64,000 bases of DNA, taken from Streptomyces sp. TRM70350. Lineage in GTDB: Bacteria > Actinomycetota > Actinomycetes > Streptomycetales > Streptomycetaceae. Position 1 is the first letter of the stretch; each line of letters starts with the position of its first letter. The position numbers were made by a program, and so were the translations under genes. Of the stretch, positions 28,301 through 35,709 are shown in pieces. The stretch spans positions 186,001-250,000 of the forward strand of contig NZ_JAHUXH010000002.1 of NCBI RefSeq assembly GCF_019219825.1. The letters are read 5' to 3'. The notes beneath the pieces are model-generated. The model did not search any database. It was not told the origin of the DNA and saw only the letters and a program-made list of their open reading frames with translations.

Positions 28301-28867
28301 TTCGGCCTGGAGCACGTGCTGTCCGACAAGGCCGACGCGGGCATCTCCCAGCTCACCGGGGGTGACTTCGGCGACGGCGCGGTCGTCACCATCGGCGGCA
28401 TCATCTCGGGCCTGCAGCGCAAGATGACCAAGCAGGGCAACGCCTGGGCGATCGCCACGGTCGAGGACCTCGCCGGTTCCATCGAGTGCATGTTCTTCCC
28501 GGCGACGTACCAGCTGGTGTCGACCCAACTCGTCGAGGACGCCGTGGTGTTCGTCAAGGGCCGCCTCGACAAGCGCGAGGACGTGCCGCGGCTCGTCGCG
28601 ATGGAGCTGATGGTCCCCGACCTGTCCAACGCGGGCACCAACGCACCCGTGGTGCTCACCATCCCGGCGGTGAAGGTCACTCCGCCCATGGTCAGCCGGC
28701 TCGGTGAGATCCTCACCCACCACAAGGGCGACAGCGAGGTGCGGATCAGGCTCCAGGGGCCGACGAAGACGACCGTCCTGCGGCTGGACCGGCACCGGGT
28801 GAAGCCCGACCCGGCGCTGTTCGGTGATCTGAAGGTGCTGCTCGGGCCGTCCTGCCTCGCGGGCTGA
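25328..28867 (+). CDS. dnaE: DNA polymerase III alpha subunit DnaE (main replicase)
   Basis: DnaE1-type replicative polymerase of 1179 residues, typical of actinobacteria. The N-terminal PHP domain starts [17 protein letters not shown] with [12 protein letters not shown], a histidine-rich metal site often linked to proofreading in this group. The palm follows, with catalytic aspartates in [12 protein letters not shown] (D417, D419). Then come the fingers ([32 protein letters not shown]), helix-hairpin-helix and the C-terminal OB domain ([40 protein letters not shown]). GTG 25328 has GGAGG upstream and begins [16 protein letters not shown]. A hairpin terminator follows the stop. Confidence 0.97.
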   Translation: [1179 protein letters not shown]

Positions 28868-28890
28868 GGCCCGGCTTCCTGATGTGCGCA

Positions 28891-28920
28891 AGGGGCGCAT
28901 CCGCTGCTGGATGCGCCCCT
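28891..28920 (+). terminator. dnaE terminator
   Basis: A perfect 12-bp inverted repeat (AGGGGCGCATCC 28891-28902, complement 28909-28920, six-base loop) starts 24 bases after the dnaE stop. As the next gene converges from the other strand, the hairpin may serve both directions. Confidence 0.8.
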
Positions 28921-28959
28921 CGTCATGTGCCTGGGCCGCAACGGCCCGTCATACGGATG

Positions 28960-29124
28960 TCAGTTGTGGCCGAAGCGCTTCTGCCGGCCCTTGCGGGCGA
29001 CGTCCATGGGCGACGACTGCGCGGCCTGCTGCTCCGACATCGGCTCCGCCGACGACTGCTCCGGCTGCTGCTGCGCGCGGCTGGTCTGCTGCTGCCTACG
29101 GTCACGGTTCTTGTTCTTGGCCAT
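28960..29124 (-). CDS. Small basic Gln-rich protein, unknown function
   Basis: A 54-residue ORF with an excellent ribosome site (AGGAGG seven bases before ATG 29124). The product starts MAKNKNRDRRQQQ, is rich in Gln, Ser, Lys and Arg with no Cys or hydrophobic stretch, and ends DVARKGRQKRFGHN. It is probably an intrinsically disordered, cytoplasmic, nucleic-acid-associated protein, but I do not recognise a family. The strong translation start, third-position GC bias and basic ends argue that it is real. It lies alone between dnaE and the NYN gene, on the strand opposite to both. Confidence 0.72.
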   Translation of the reverse strand: MAKNKNRDRRQQQTSRAQQQPEQSSAEPMSEQQAAQSSPMDVARKGRQKRFGHN

Positions 29125-29350
29125 GGTGATCTGCCTCCTGTGGGGGATCTAGGGGCCAGGGCCGGGACCAGATTCACATAGGCTGTCAACAAACGCATGT
29201 CGGACAATTACCGTGTGTGACAGGGCTTGTCGACGCGAGAACGGAGCGCGAATCCCACAAACGCCACGCCGAAGATCGAGTTCGGGCCGTTAACCCCCGC
29301 GTGGTCGGGCAGACTCGAAGCAAGCCCGAAGCAAACCTCCCGGGAAGAGG

Positions 29351-30577
29351 GTGAGTCGCGTGGACCGCTGCGTCGTCCTGGTGGACGCCGGGTATCTGCT
29401 GGGGGCCGCCGCCAGTCTCCTCGCCGGGGAGCCCTCGCGGTCCCGCATCACCGTCGACCACACCGCCCTCATCCAAGGGCTGCGCGAACGCGCCGAGTCC
29501 GACACGGAACGGCCGCTGCTGCGCATCTACTGGTTCGACGGCGCCCCCGACCGAGTCCCCCAGCCCGAGCACCGCAGGCTGCGCGTGATGCCCCGGGTCA
29601 CGGTCCGGCTCGGCGCGCTCACCCGCAGCGACGGCCGCTGGAACCAGAAGGGCGTCGACGCCGCGATGCACGCCGAGCTCACCGAGCTGGCCCGCAACCG
29701 CGCCTGCTCCGACATCGTCCTGGTGACCGGCGACGGCGACCTGCTGCCGGGCATGATGGCCGCCAAGGAGCACGGGGTCGCCGTACACCTGTGGGCCGTG
29801 CAGGCCGCCGACGGCGACTACAACCAGTCCGAGGACCTGGTCGCCGAGGCCGACGAGCGGCGCGTGCTCGACCGGACGTGGATCACCAAGGCCGTACGCG
29901 CCAAGGAACTGGGCGGGATCTGCGCGCCGCCGCCCGCGCCGCGGCCGGAGATCGCCGCGATCCTGTCCGCGCCGCTGCCCGACTCCGCGCTCGCCCCCAC
30001 GGCCGAGCGGTCCGCCGAACAGCCGCCGCGCACCGCGCCGCCCGCCGCGCAGAACGGCACCGAGGAGCGGGTGCCGGCACCGAAGGGCGTGCCGACGCCC
30101 AAGGACCTCGCCGCGCTCCGGGCGCACGGCCCGCAGCCTCCGCAACCCGCCACCGCCACCCTGCGCTGGTCCTCCGACAAGGGCTGGGTGGACCGGCCCG
30201 GCGTCGCCGCGGAACCGCCCGAGGTCGCCTCGATGCCGACGCTGGCGCAGCTCACCACGGCCGAGCAGCGCTGGGCCGACCGGGAGGAGGACATCACGAC
30301 CGTCGGCGGGGACCCGTACGAGGTCGGACAGGTGTTCGCGCGGCGGTGGATGTCCCGGCTCGGCGACCAGAGCCATCTGCAGAAGCTGTCCGGGATGTAT
30401 CCGCGGATCCCGCACCGGATCGACGGGGAGCTGCTGCGCTACGCCGCCCGCTTCGGACTGCTCGCCCACAAGGACGACCAGATCGACGAGCACGACCGGT
30501 ACGCGATCCGGGCCGGGTTCTGGCGGGAGATCGACGTGCGGACGGCGGCGGAACCGGCTCCTGCCGGGGAGCAGTGA
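29351..30577 (+). CDS. NYN-domain (PIN-like) putative ribonuclease
   Basis: A 408-residue protein whose first ~180 residues form a NYN domain (LabA/DUF88), a PIN-like metal-dependent nuclease fold. The first-strand acid is D12 in CVVLVDAGYLLGAAASLL; others lie in DGAPDRVP, WNQKGVDAAMHAEL, and SDIVLVTGDGDLLPGM. A proline-rich disordered middle (about 195-300) leads to a conserved C-terminal domain (GQVFARRWMSRLGDQSHLQKLSGMYPRIPHRIDGELLRYAARFG), which could bind RNA. Start is GTG 29351 or GTG 29360; the GAAGAGG site suits 29360 better. The target RNA is unknown. It precedes an ABC transporter pair by a short gap but shares no obvious role. Confidence 0.8.
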   Translation: MSRVDRCVVLVDAGYLLGAAASLLAGEPSRSRITVDHTALIQGLRERAESDTERPLLRIYWFDGAPDRVPQPEHRRLRVMPRVTVRLGALTRSDGRWNQKGVDAAMHAELTELARNRACSDIVLVTGDGDLLPGMMAAKEHGVAVHLWAVQAADGDYNQSEDLVAEADERRVLDRTWITKAVRAKELGGICAPPPAPRPEIAAILSAPLPDSALAPTAERSAEQPPRTAPPAAQNGTEERVPAPKGVPTPKDLAALRAHGPQPPQPATATLRWSSDKGWVDRPGVAAEPPEVASMPTLAQLTTAEQRWADREEDITTVGGDPYEVGQVFARRWMSRLGDQSHLQKLSGMYPRIPHRIDGELLRYAARFGLLAHKDDQIDEHDRYAIRAGFWREIDVRTAAEPAPAGEQ

Positions 30578-30647
30578 ATCTCCCGGGCTCAGCGGTGGTT
30601 TTCGCGGCCTGGGCCGACCCGGGACCGTGCCGGGGGCGTGGACCCCG

Positions 30648-30664
30648 TAGGCTCGTCCCTTGTG
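30648..30664 (+). promoter_or_regulatory. Leaderless promoter -10 before the ABC ATPase gene
   Basis: TAGGCT (30648-30653) ends eight bases before GTG 30662, so transcription should begin at the start codon. There is no purine-rich ribosome site before that GTG. The same TAGGCT-N8-start arrangement occurs at two other genes in this window. No good -35 is visible. Confidence 0.5.
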
Positions 30665-31681
30665 AGTACGCGCGTGGCACAGACCTTCCGGCACAGTGGC
30701 GAGGTCGTGTGCGCGGTGCGCGGGCTGACCAAGACCTATCCGGCGGTACGGGGCCGGCGCGGCGCGCCGGGAACACCCGAGGTCCGGGCCACCGACGACG
30801 TACGGCTGGAGGTGCGCCGGGGTGAGATCTTCGGGCTGCTCGGGCCGAACGGGGCCGGCAAGTCCACCCTCGTGAGGCAGCTGACGGGGCTGATGCGGCC
30901 CGACAGCGGCAGCGTCGAGATCCTCGGGCACGACATCGTGCGCCACCCGGAGCGGGCCTCGCGGATCCTCGCCTACCTCGGGCAGGAGTCCACCGCCCTC
31001 GACGAACTGAGCGTGTCCCTCGCCGCCGAGACCACCGGGCGGCTGCGCGGGCTGGACGCGCGGCGGGCGCGAGGCGAGCGGGACGCCGTACTGGAGGAGC
31101 TGGGGCTCACGGCGATCGCCGGGCGGCCGCTGAAGAAGCTGTCCGGTGGGCAGCGGCGGCTGGCCTGTGTCGCCGCGGCGCTGGTCGGGGAGCGGCCGCT
31201 GCTCGTGCTGGACGAGCCGACCGCGGCGATGGACCCCGTGGCGCGGCGAGCCGTGTGGGCCGCCGTGGACCGGCGGCGGGCCGAGCGCGGTACGACCGTC
31301 GTGCTGGTCACCCACAACGTCATCGAGGCCGAGACCGTGCTCGACCGGGTCGCCGTCCTGGACCAGGGGCGCGTGATCGCCTGTGACACGCCCTCCCGGC
31401 TGAAGGAGCAGGTCGCCGGTGAGGTGCGGGTCGACCTGGTGTGGCGGGAGCGGGCGCCGCTGGACGTGCCCGAGGTGGCCGCGCTGCGGGACCGGGTCGT
31501 GGAGTCCGGGCGGCGCTGGACGCTGCGGCTGGCGCCGGAGGAGGCCCGCGCGGTCGTCTCGACGGTCACCGGTGGAGCCGCCTTCGCCGCGCTGGACGAC
31601 TTCACGCTGACCACGCCGAGCCTGGAGGACGTGTACATGGCGCTGGGTGGGGCGGCGCGGCAGGGGCTGGTCAAGGCATGA
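30662..31681 (+). CDS. ABC transporter ATP-binding protein (ABC-2/DrrA type)
   Basis: ATPase subunit of an ABC-2 type exporter, 339 residues from GTG 30662; an earlier in-frame GTG at 30638 is possible but overlaps the likely promoter. It shows Walker A GPNGAGKS (61-68), the signature LSGGQRR, Walker B LLVLDEPTAAMDP, the H-loop VLVTHNV and a C-terminal extension (EVRVDLVWRERAPLDVPEVAAL) as in DrrA-like drug or lipid exporters. The permease gene follows 139 bases downstream, so the two form a transporter. Cargo is unknown; drug, antibiotic or lipid export are all consistent. Confidence 0.9.
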   Translation: MSTRVAQTFRHSGEVVCAVRGLTKTYPAVRGRRGAPGTPEVRATDDVRLEVRRGEIFGLLGPNGAGKSTLVRQLTGLMRPDSGSVEILGHDIVRHPERASRILAYLGQESTALDELSVSLAAETTGRLRGLDARRARGERDAVLEELGLTAIAGRPLKKLSGGQRRLACVAAALVGERPLLVLDEPTAAMDPVARRAVWAAVDRRRAERGTTVVLVTHNVIEAETVLDRVAVLDQGRVIACDTPSRLKEQVAGEVRVDLVWRERAPLDVPEVAALRDRVVESGRRWTLRLAPEEARAVVSTVTGGAAFAALDDFTLTTPSLEDVYMALGGAARQGLVKA

Positions 31682-31701
31682 GCGTGAGGCGTCGCGGCAC
31701 G

Positions 31702-31751
31702 GGCTTGAGTCGCCGCACCGGCTTGAGTCGCATCAGCGTGGGCTTGAGTCG
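31702..31751. repeat. Three copies of an 11-bp direct repeat between ABC genes
   Basis: GGCTTGAGTCG occurs at 31702-31712, 31720-31730 and 31741-31751 in the gap between the ATPase and permease genes, with a diverged fourth copy near 31682. Spacing is 18 and 21 bases. No coding or known operator sense is evident; it resembles a short minisatellite or a repeated protein site. Confidence 0.65.
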
Positions 31752-31820
31752 TCGAGCCGTCACATCCGTACGGAACGGGGGGAGCGCCGGAGTGAAACCG
31801 GGGAAGGGGAGCAGCGCGAC

Positions 31821-32642
31821 GTGAGTGTCGTACCCGCAGAAGTGCTGCCGGGCAGTGCCCTGGCCGCCGACGGAGCGGCCCGGGACGCGGCCGAGCTCGC
31901 ACCGCCCGCGCGGCTGTGGCCGTCGCTGGCGGCGGTGTACCGGGCGCAGCTGTCCCGGGCGCGGGTGGCGCGGATTCCGCTGCTGTTCGTGGCGACCTTC
32001 CAGTCCGTCGGCATCATGATCATGATGCGGGGCGTGGTGGACGGCGGGGGCGAGGCGCACGCCGTGGTCGCCGGGTCGTCGGTCGTGGTCGTCGCGTTCG
32101 TCGCGCTGAACCTGCTCGCGCAGTACTTCGGGCAGCTGAGGGCCACCGGCGGGCTCGACCACTACGCCACGCTGCCCGTGCCGCCGGCCGCGGTGGTGCT
32201 GGGCGCCGCGGGGGCGTACGCGTCCTTCACCGTGCCGGGGACGCTCGTGACCGCCGTCTTCGGGTGTGTGCTGTTCGGGTTGCCGTTGGCCAACCTGTGG
32301 GTCCTGCTGGCGGTGATTCCGCTGGCCGGGGCCGCGCTGTCCGGGCTCGGGGCGGCCTGCGGGCTGCTCGCGCCGCGGCCGGAGCTGGCGACGCTGCTGG
32401 GGCAGCTGGGGATGTCGGCGGCGCTGCTGCTGGGGGTGCTGCCGCCGGACCGGATGCCGGAGATCGTGCGGTTCGCGCGGGATCTGCTGCCGTCGACGTA
32501 CGGGGTGGAGGCGTACGCGCGGACCTTCGCGGCGCATCCCGACTGGGCGCGGGTGGTCGCGGACCTCGCCGTGTGCGCCGGGGTCGGGGTGATCTCGCTG
32601 GCCGTCGCCACCTGGGCGTACCGCCGGGCCGCCGTCCGGTGA
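31821..32642 (+). CDS. ABC-2 type transporter permease
   Basis: Membrane subunit for the preceding ATPase, 273 residues with six hydrophobic segments (first about 52-70, LLFVATFQSVGIMIMMRGVV; last about 245-265). The ABC-2 signature region lies in the second half (LPSTYGVEAYARTF). GTG 31821 has AAGGGGAG nine bases upstream and begins MSVVPAEVLPG; the in-frame extension to 31647 overlaps the ATPase gene and the repeats and is rejected. Substrate is unknown. The gene is followed by the DUF2567 gene 34 bases later. Confidence 0.88.
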   Translation: MSVVPAEVLPGSALAADGAARDAAELAPPARLWPSLAAVYRAQLSRARVARIPLLFVATFQSVGIMIMMRGVVDGGGEAHAVVAGSSVVVVAFVALNLLAQYFGQLRATGGLDHYATLPVPPAAVVLGAAGAYASFTVPGTLVTAVFGCVLFGLPLANLWVLLAVIPLAGAALSGLGAACGLLAPRPELATLLGQLGMSAALLLGVLPPDRMPEIVRFARDLLPSTYGVEAYARTFAAHPDWARVVADLAVCAGVGVISLAVATWAYRRAAVR

Positions 32643-32676
32643 CGCGTCCTGCGGACGGGCCTGGCACGATGTCAGG

Positions 32677-33363
32677 GTGACAGCACCGTTGACGCCGCCT
32701 CCGCCGCCGCATGAACAGTCCTCGCACCATGCGTGGCCCCCGGCCGGGGCCGGGCACGGGGTGGGCGCGCGTGATCACGCCGTCGCTCACGGAAGCGTTC
32801 ACGGGAACAAGGGTGAGGACGGGCCCGGAATGAGGACCGACGTGCGGGAGGCCGCCGTGATCGCGGTGGCTCTGGCGCTGAGCGGGGCGCTGCTCGGGGT
32901 GCTGTGGAACTGGCTGGCGCCGCGTGTGCCGCTGGTCGGTGACGTGGTGGACGGGACGTGGGTCGTCTACCTCAAGGACACCGAGGGGGAGCAGTCGGTC
33001 GGGGTCGACGGAACGTTCACTCTCCTTGCGCTGGCGTTCGGTGTGGTCAGCGCGGTGGTGGTGTTTCTGGTGCGGCGGCGTGGGGGTGTACCGGTCGTGG
33101 TCGCGCTGGGGGTCGGGGGGTTGCTCGGGTCGCTGCTCGCCTGGCGGGTGGGGGTGTGGCTGGGGCCCGCACAGGATGTGCTGGCGCATGCCAAGGAAGT
33201 GGGGAAGGGGGTGACGTTCTCGGCGCCGTTGCGGTTGGCGGCGAAGGGGGCGTTGCTGGCCTGGCCGTTCTCGGCGTTGCTGGTGCATCTGGGGCTGACG
33301 GCGTTGTTCGGTCCTCGGGATCCGGAGCCGGTGGGATACGGGCCGTATGGAGAGCCTCGGTAG
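32677..33363 (+). CDS. DUF2567 family membrane protein
   Basis: A 228-residue membrane protein with a Pro/His-rich N-tail (about 1-50) and four hydrophobic segments (about 60-82, 112-132, 139-160 and 185-210). The layout and the motif WNWLAPRVPLVGDVVDGTWVVYLKDTEGEQ match DUF2567, found in actinobacteria, with no known role. GTG 32677 is chosen because the stretch just before contains CACGAT, a possible -10 for a leaderless transcript, and no ribosome site. A later ATG at 32830 would drop only the disordered tail. It ends at the edge of a repeat-filled non-coding kilobase. Confidence 0.75.
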   Translation: MTAPLTPPPPPHEQSSHHAWPPAGAGHGVGARDHAVAHGSVHGNKGEDGPGMRTDVREAAVIAVALALSGALLGVLWNWLAPRVPLVGDVVDGTWVVYLKDTEGEQSVGVDGTFTLLALAFGVVSAVVVFLVRRRGGVPVVVALGVGGLLGSLLAWRVGVWLGPAQDVLAHAKEVGKGVTFSAPLRLAAKGALLAWPFSALLVHLGLTALFGPRDPEPVGYGPYGEPR

Positions 33364-34374
33364 CTCTCTGCCGGCACCCGGCATCCGCGCGCGGGGCGCG
33401 CGTCGCGCATCCCGGCGCAACGGGGTGTCGCCGTTCCCACCCGTGCCGCCCGAGCGCCACGACTGCCCGCAGCCAGGCGGCTCTGCGGGTGCGTGCGGCG
33501 GCGCTGCTGTGCGGGGTTGCCCGCGGCTGCTGGGTTGGGCGTCGCCGCGGCGGCGGGAGTGCGCGCAGCTGCCCTGCTCTGCGGGTCGCCTGCGGCAGCG
33601 CCCCGGCGGGACGAGTGCCCGCTGATGGGCTGCTGTGCGGGACGTGTGCGGCTGCGGGGTGCGGGCGCCTGGGCCGGGGGAGTGAGTGCGGCGGCGCTGC
33701 TGTACGAAGTGGCTGCGGCTGCTGGGTGGGGGCCTCGGCGGCACGACTGCCCGCAGCCACGTGGCTCTGCGGGGGTACGTGCGGCGGCGCTGCTGTGCGA
33801 AGTGGCTGCGGCTGCTGGGTGGGGGCCTCGGCGGCACGACTGCCCGCAGCCACGTGGCTCTGCGGGGGTACGTGCGGCGGCGCTGCTGTGCTGGGTGGGC
33901 CGCCTCGGTGGCAGGAGCGCGCGCAGCTGTGCCGGGTGCTGCGGGCCACTACGACACGACCCTGCCCTTGGCTGTGCGGAGTGCGGCGACCACCGCGATC
34001 GTGCCCTTGGCTGTGCGGTGTGTGGGGGGCATCGCGATCGTGCCCTTGGCTGCGCGCAGTGCGGCGACCACGATCGTGCCCTTGGCTGTGCGGTGTGTGG
34101 CGGGCCATCGCGATCCTGCCCTCGGCCGTGCGGGGTGCGGCCGGCCACCGCAACCCCGCCCTGAGCCGCGCCGAGTGCGACCGCAGCCGTGGCGGACGCC
34201 CGCCGTTGCCCGGATCGGCTGCGGCAGCCGATGGGTGTTGATTCCTACGACGGACGCCGTCCATGGTTTGCCCGGCGCTTTCGTGTGCGCCATGTGCGTT
34301 TCCGGGTTTTCTTCGACATGTCCTTTCCGATTAGACATGTCCGATCAACCGAGGAAGGACATGGCGTCGAGAGG
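33364..34374. repeat. One-kilobase minisatellite-like non-coding region
   Basis: No gene is supported on either strand. The region consists of related repeats. A palindromic element CCCGCAGCC...GGCTCTGCGGG occurs at 33466-33489, 33750-33773 and 33843-33866. Two nearly identical 93-base units (33691-33783 and 33784-33876) are flanked by decayed copies, and five to six roughly 39-base units run from 33963 to about 34190 (core TGCCCTTGGCTGTGCGG, near CGATCG). Both periods are multiples of three, so open frames run through on both strands, but their composition is unlike real proteins. The far end (34270-34345) is AT-richer. Confidence 0.7.
34315..34341 (-). terminator. Paired GACATGTC palindromes past ybaK
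   Basis: Two copies of the self-complementary GACATGTC (34315-34322 and 34334-34341) are 11 bases apart and can pair as an 8-bp hairpin. It starts 34 bases beyond the ybaK stop on the minus strand. It may be the ybaK terminator; alternatively the two palindromes are a protein-binding pair. A partial third copy, GACATG, lies at 34358. Confidence 0.4.
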
Positions 34375-34878
34375 TCACGCACGGCCGATCGGGGCCAGGG
34401 TCGCCTCGGTGAGCTTGGCCAGGTCGTCGGGGGACAGCTCCACCTCCAGGCCCCGTCGGCCCGCCGAGACGCAGATCGTGGCGTGGGTGGAGGCCGAGGC
34501 GTCCAGGACCGTGGGGAGTTTCCTGCGTTGGCCCAACGGGGAGATGCCGCCCCGGACGTAGCCCGTGGTGCGTTCGGCCAGGGACGGGTCCGCCATCGTC
34601 GCCCTCTTGCCGCCCACCGCCGACGCCAGGGCCTTCAGGTCCAGCGTGCCAGCCACCGGCACCACCGCCACCGTCAGGGTGCCGTCCACGTCCGCCACCA
34701 GGGTCTTGAAGACGCGGTCCGGCGAGACGCCCATCGCCTCCGCCGCCTCCTCGCCGTAGGAGGGGTGGGAGGGGTCGTGGTCGTAGGAGTGGGTCGTGAA
34801 GTCCACGCCCGCCGCCGTCAGCGCCACCGTCGCGGGCGTGCCGCCGGACTGCTGGTTCTTCTTCGGCTTCTTCGCCAT
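34375..34878 (-). CDS. ybaK: YbaK/EbsC-type aminoacyl-tRNA deacylase
   Basis: A 167-residue protein of the YbaK/ProX superfamily; YbaK hydrolyses Cys-tRNA(Pro) formed by mistakes of prolyl-tRNA synthetase. Family features include the N-terminal TPATVALTAAGVDFTTHSYDHD, GEEAAEAMGVSPDRVFKTLVADVDG with the conserved Lys of VFKTL, GYVRGGISPLGQRRKLPTVLD and the end EVELSPDDLAKLT. Start ATG 34878 begins MAKKPKKNQQ, a basic tail, with GGGAGA upstream. The Lon-N-domain gene lies 29 bases upstream on the same strand. The amino-acid specificity cannot be fixed from sequence alone. Confidence 0.9.
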   Translation of the reverse strand: MAKKPKKNQQSGGTPATVALTAAGVDFTTHSYDHDPSHPSYGEEAAEAMGVSPDRVFKTLVADVDGTLTVAVVPVAGTLDLKALASAVGGKRATMADPSLAERTTGYVRGGISPLGQRRKLPTVLDASASTHATICVSAGRRGLEVELSPDDLAKLTEATLAPIGRA

Positions 34879-34907
34879 CCGGGCTGTCTCCCAGGTCGGA
34901 TCAGAGA

Positions 34908-35648
34908 TCAGTTGAGGCTCGTCGGCGCCCGCGTCAGATCCGACGCCGGCAGCGACGGCAGCGTACGGATGATGGCCGTCTCGGAGCGAAGGAGTCTCAG
35001 CTCGTCGCGCAGGCGGGACGCCGTGTCGGGGGCCTGGAGCAGGCGCTGCTTCGTCGGGGTGTCCAGCATCACCGCGGCCGCCACCAGATACGACACCACC
35101 GACGGCTCGTCCGGCAGGTCCCCGCCCGTCGACAGCGACCGCTCCCGCGCCCCCGCCAGCCGCTTCTGGTACTGCCGGAACGCCCGCAGCACCCCCTCGG
35201 CCAGCGCCCCCGCCTCGTCGCCCGGCTCTTCCGGCAGTTCCTCCAGCTCGGCCATGAGGTACGGCCCCGAGGAGTCCACCGACAGCAGCCGCACCCGGGT
35301 CGTCCCGGTCGCCAGTACCTCGAACGTGCCGTCGGCCCGCTCCCGGATCGTTGCCGCGTCGGCCACACAGCCCACGCCGTGGAACGCCTTCGCCGGATCG
35401 GCGCCGAACCCGGCCGCCGCCCCCCGCTCGGGCACCGCCGTCGGGTCGGGCATGCCGGGCGCGCTCGGTGCGACCTCGTGGCCGTCGCGAATCGCCACGA
35501 CGGCGAAGCGGCGCGGTTCGTCCTCGGGGGTCTTCAGGAGCGTACGCATCATGGCGCGGTAGCGCTCCTCGAAGACGTTCAAGGGAAGCACGAGCCCCGG
35601 GAACAGCACCGTGTTCAGGGGGAAGAGGGGCAGCCGGACGGTGGTCAC
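34908..35648 (-). CDS. Lon N-terminal (LON substrate-binding) domain protein
   Basis: A 246-residue stand-alone LON substrate-binding domain protein without the AAA+ or protease parts. It begins MTTVRLPLFPLNTVLFPGLVLPLNVFEERYRAMM, the hallmark PLFPL-x-x-VLFPG motif, then GVGCVADAATIRERADGTFEVLATGTTRVRLL and a helical C-terminal half. Such proteins are thought to act as substrate adaptors or ubiquitin-ligase-like scaffolds; the bacterial role is unknown. GTG 35648 has no ribosome site but TAGGCT ends eight bases before it, suggesting a leaderless transcript. It is probably co-transcribed with ybaK. Confidence 0.87.
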   Translation of the reverse strand: MTTVRLPLFPLNTVLFPGLVLPLNVFEERYRAMMRTLLKTPEDEPRRFAVVAIRDGHEVAPSAPGMPDPTAVPERGAAAGFGADPAKAFHGVGCVADAATIRERADGTFEVLATGTTRVRLLSVDSSGPYLMAELEELPEEPGDEAGALAEGVLRAFRQYQKRLAGARERSLSTGGDLPDEPSVVSYLVAAAVMLDTPTKQRLLQAPDTASRLRDELRLLRSETAIIRTLPSLPASDLTRAPTSLN

Positions 35649-35662
35649 GACGCAAGAGCCTA
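35646..35662 (-). promoter_or_regulatory. Leaderless promoter -10 before the Lon-N-domain gene
   Basis: On the minus strand TAGGCT (35662-35657) is followed by eight bases and then GTG 35648. The arrangement is identical in hexamer and spacing to those at 30648 and 50464. Confidence 0.5.
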
Positions 35663-35709
35663 ATGGGCGCCGAACCCTGCCTGTCCGCCCCGCCCTCCCG
35701 GAGCCCCAC

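Noticed and set aside
33691..34190. Possible CRISPR array
   Set aside because: The repeats are contiguous and too long, with no unique spacers between them, and no cas genes are nearby.
33047..34264. Long antisense open frame with repeats of HTPHSQGHDR-like and SHVAAGSRAAEAPTQQP units
   Set aside because: It arises from the 39-bp and 93-bp repeats whose periods are multiples of three. It has no ribosome site, no family resemblance and overlaps the DUF2567 gene.
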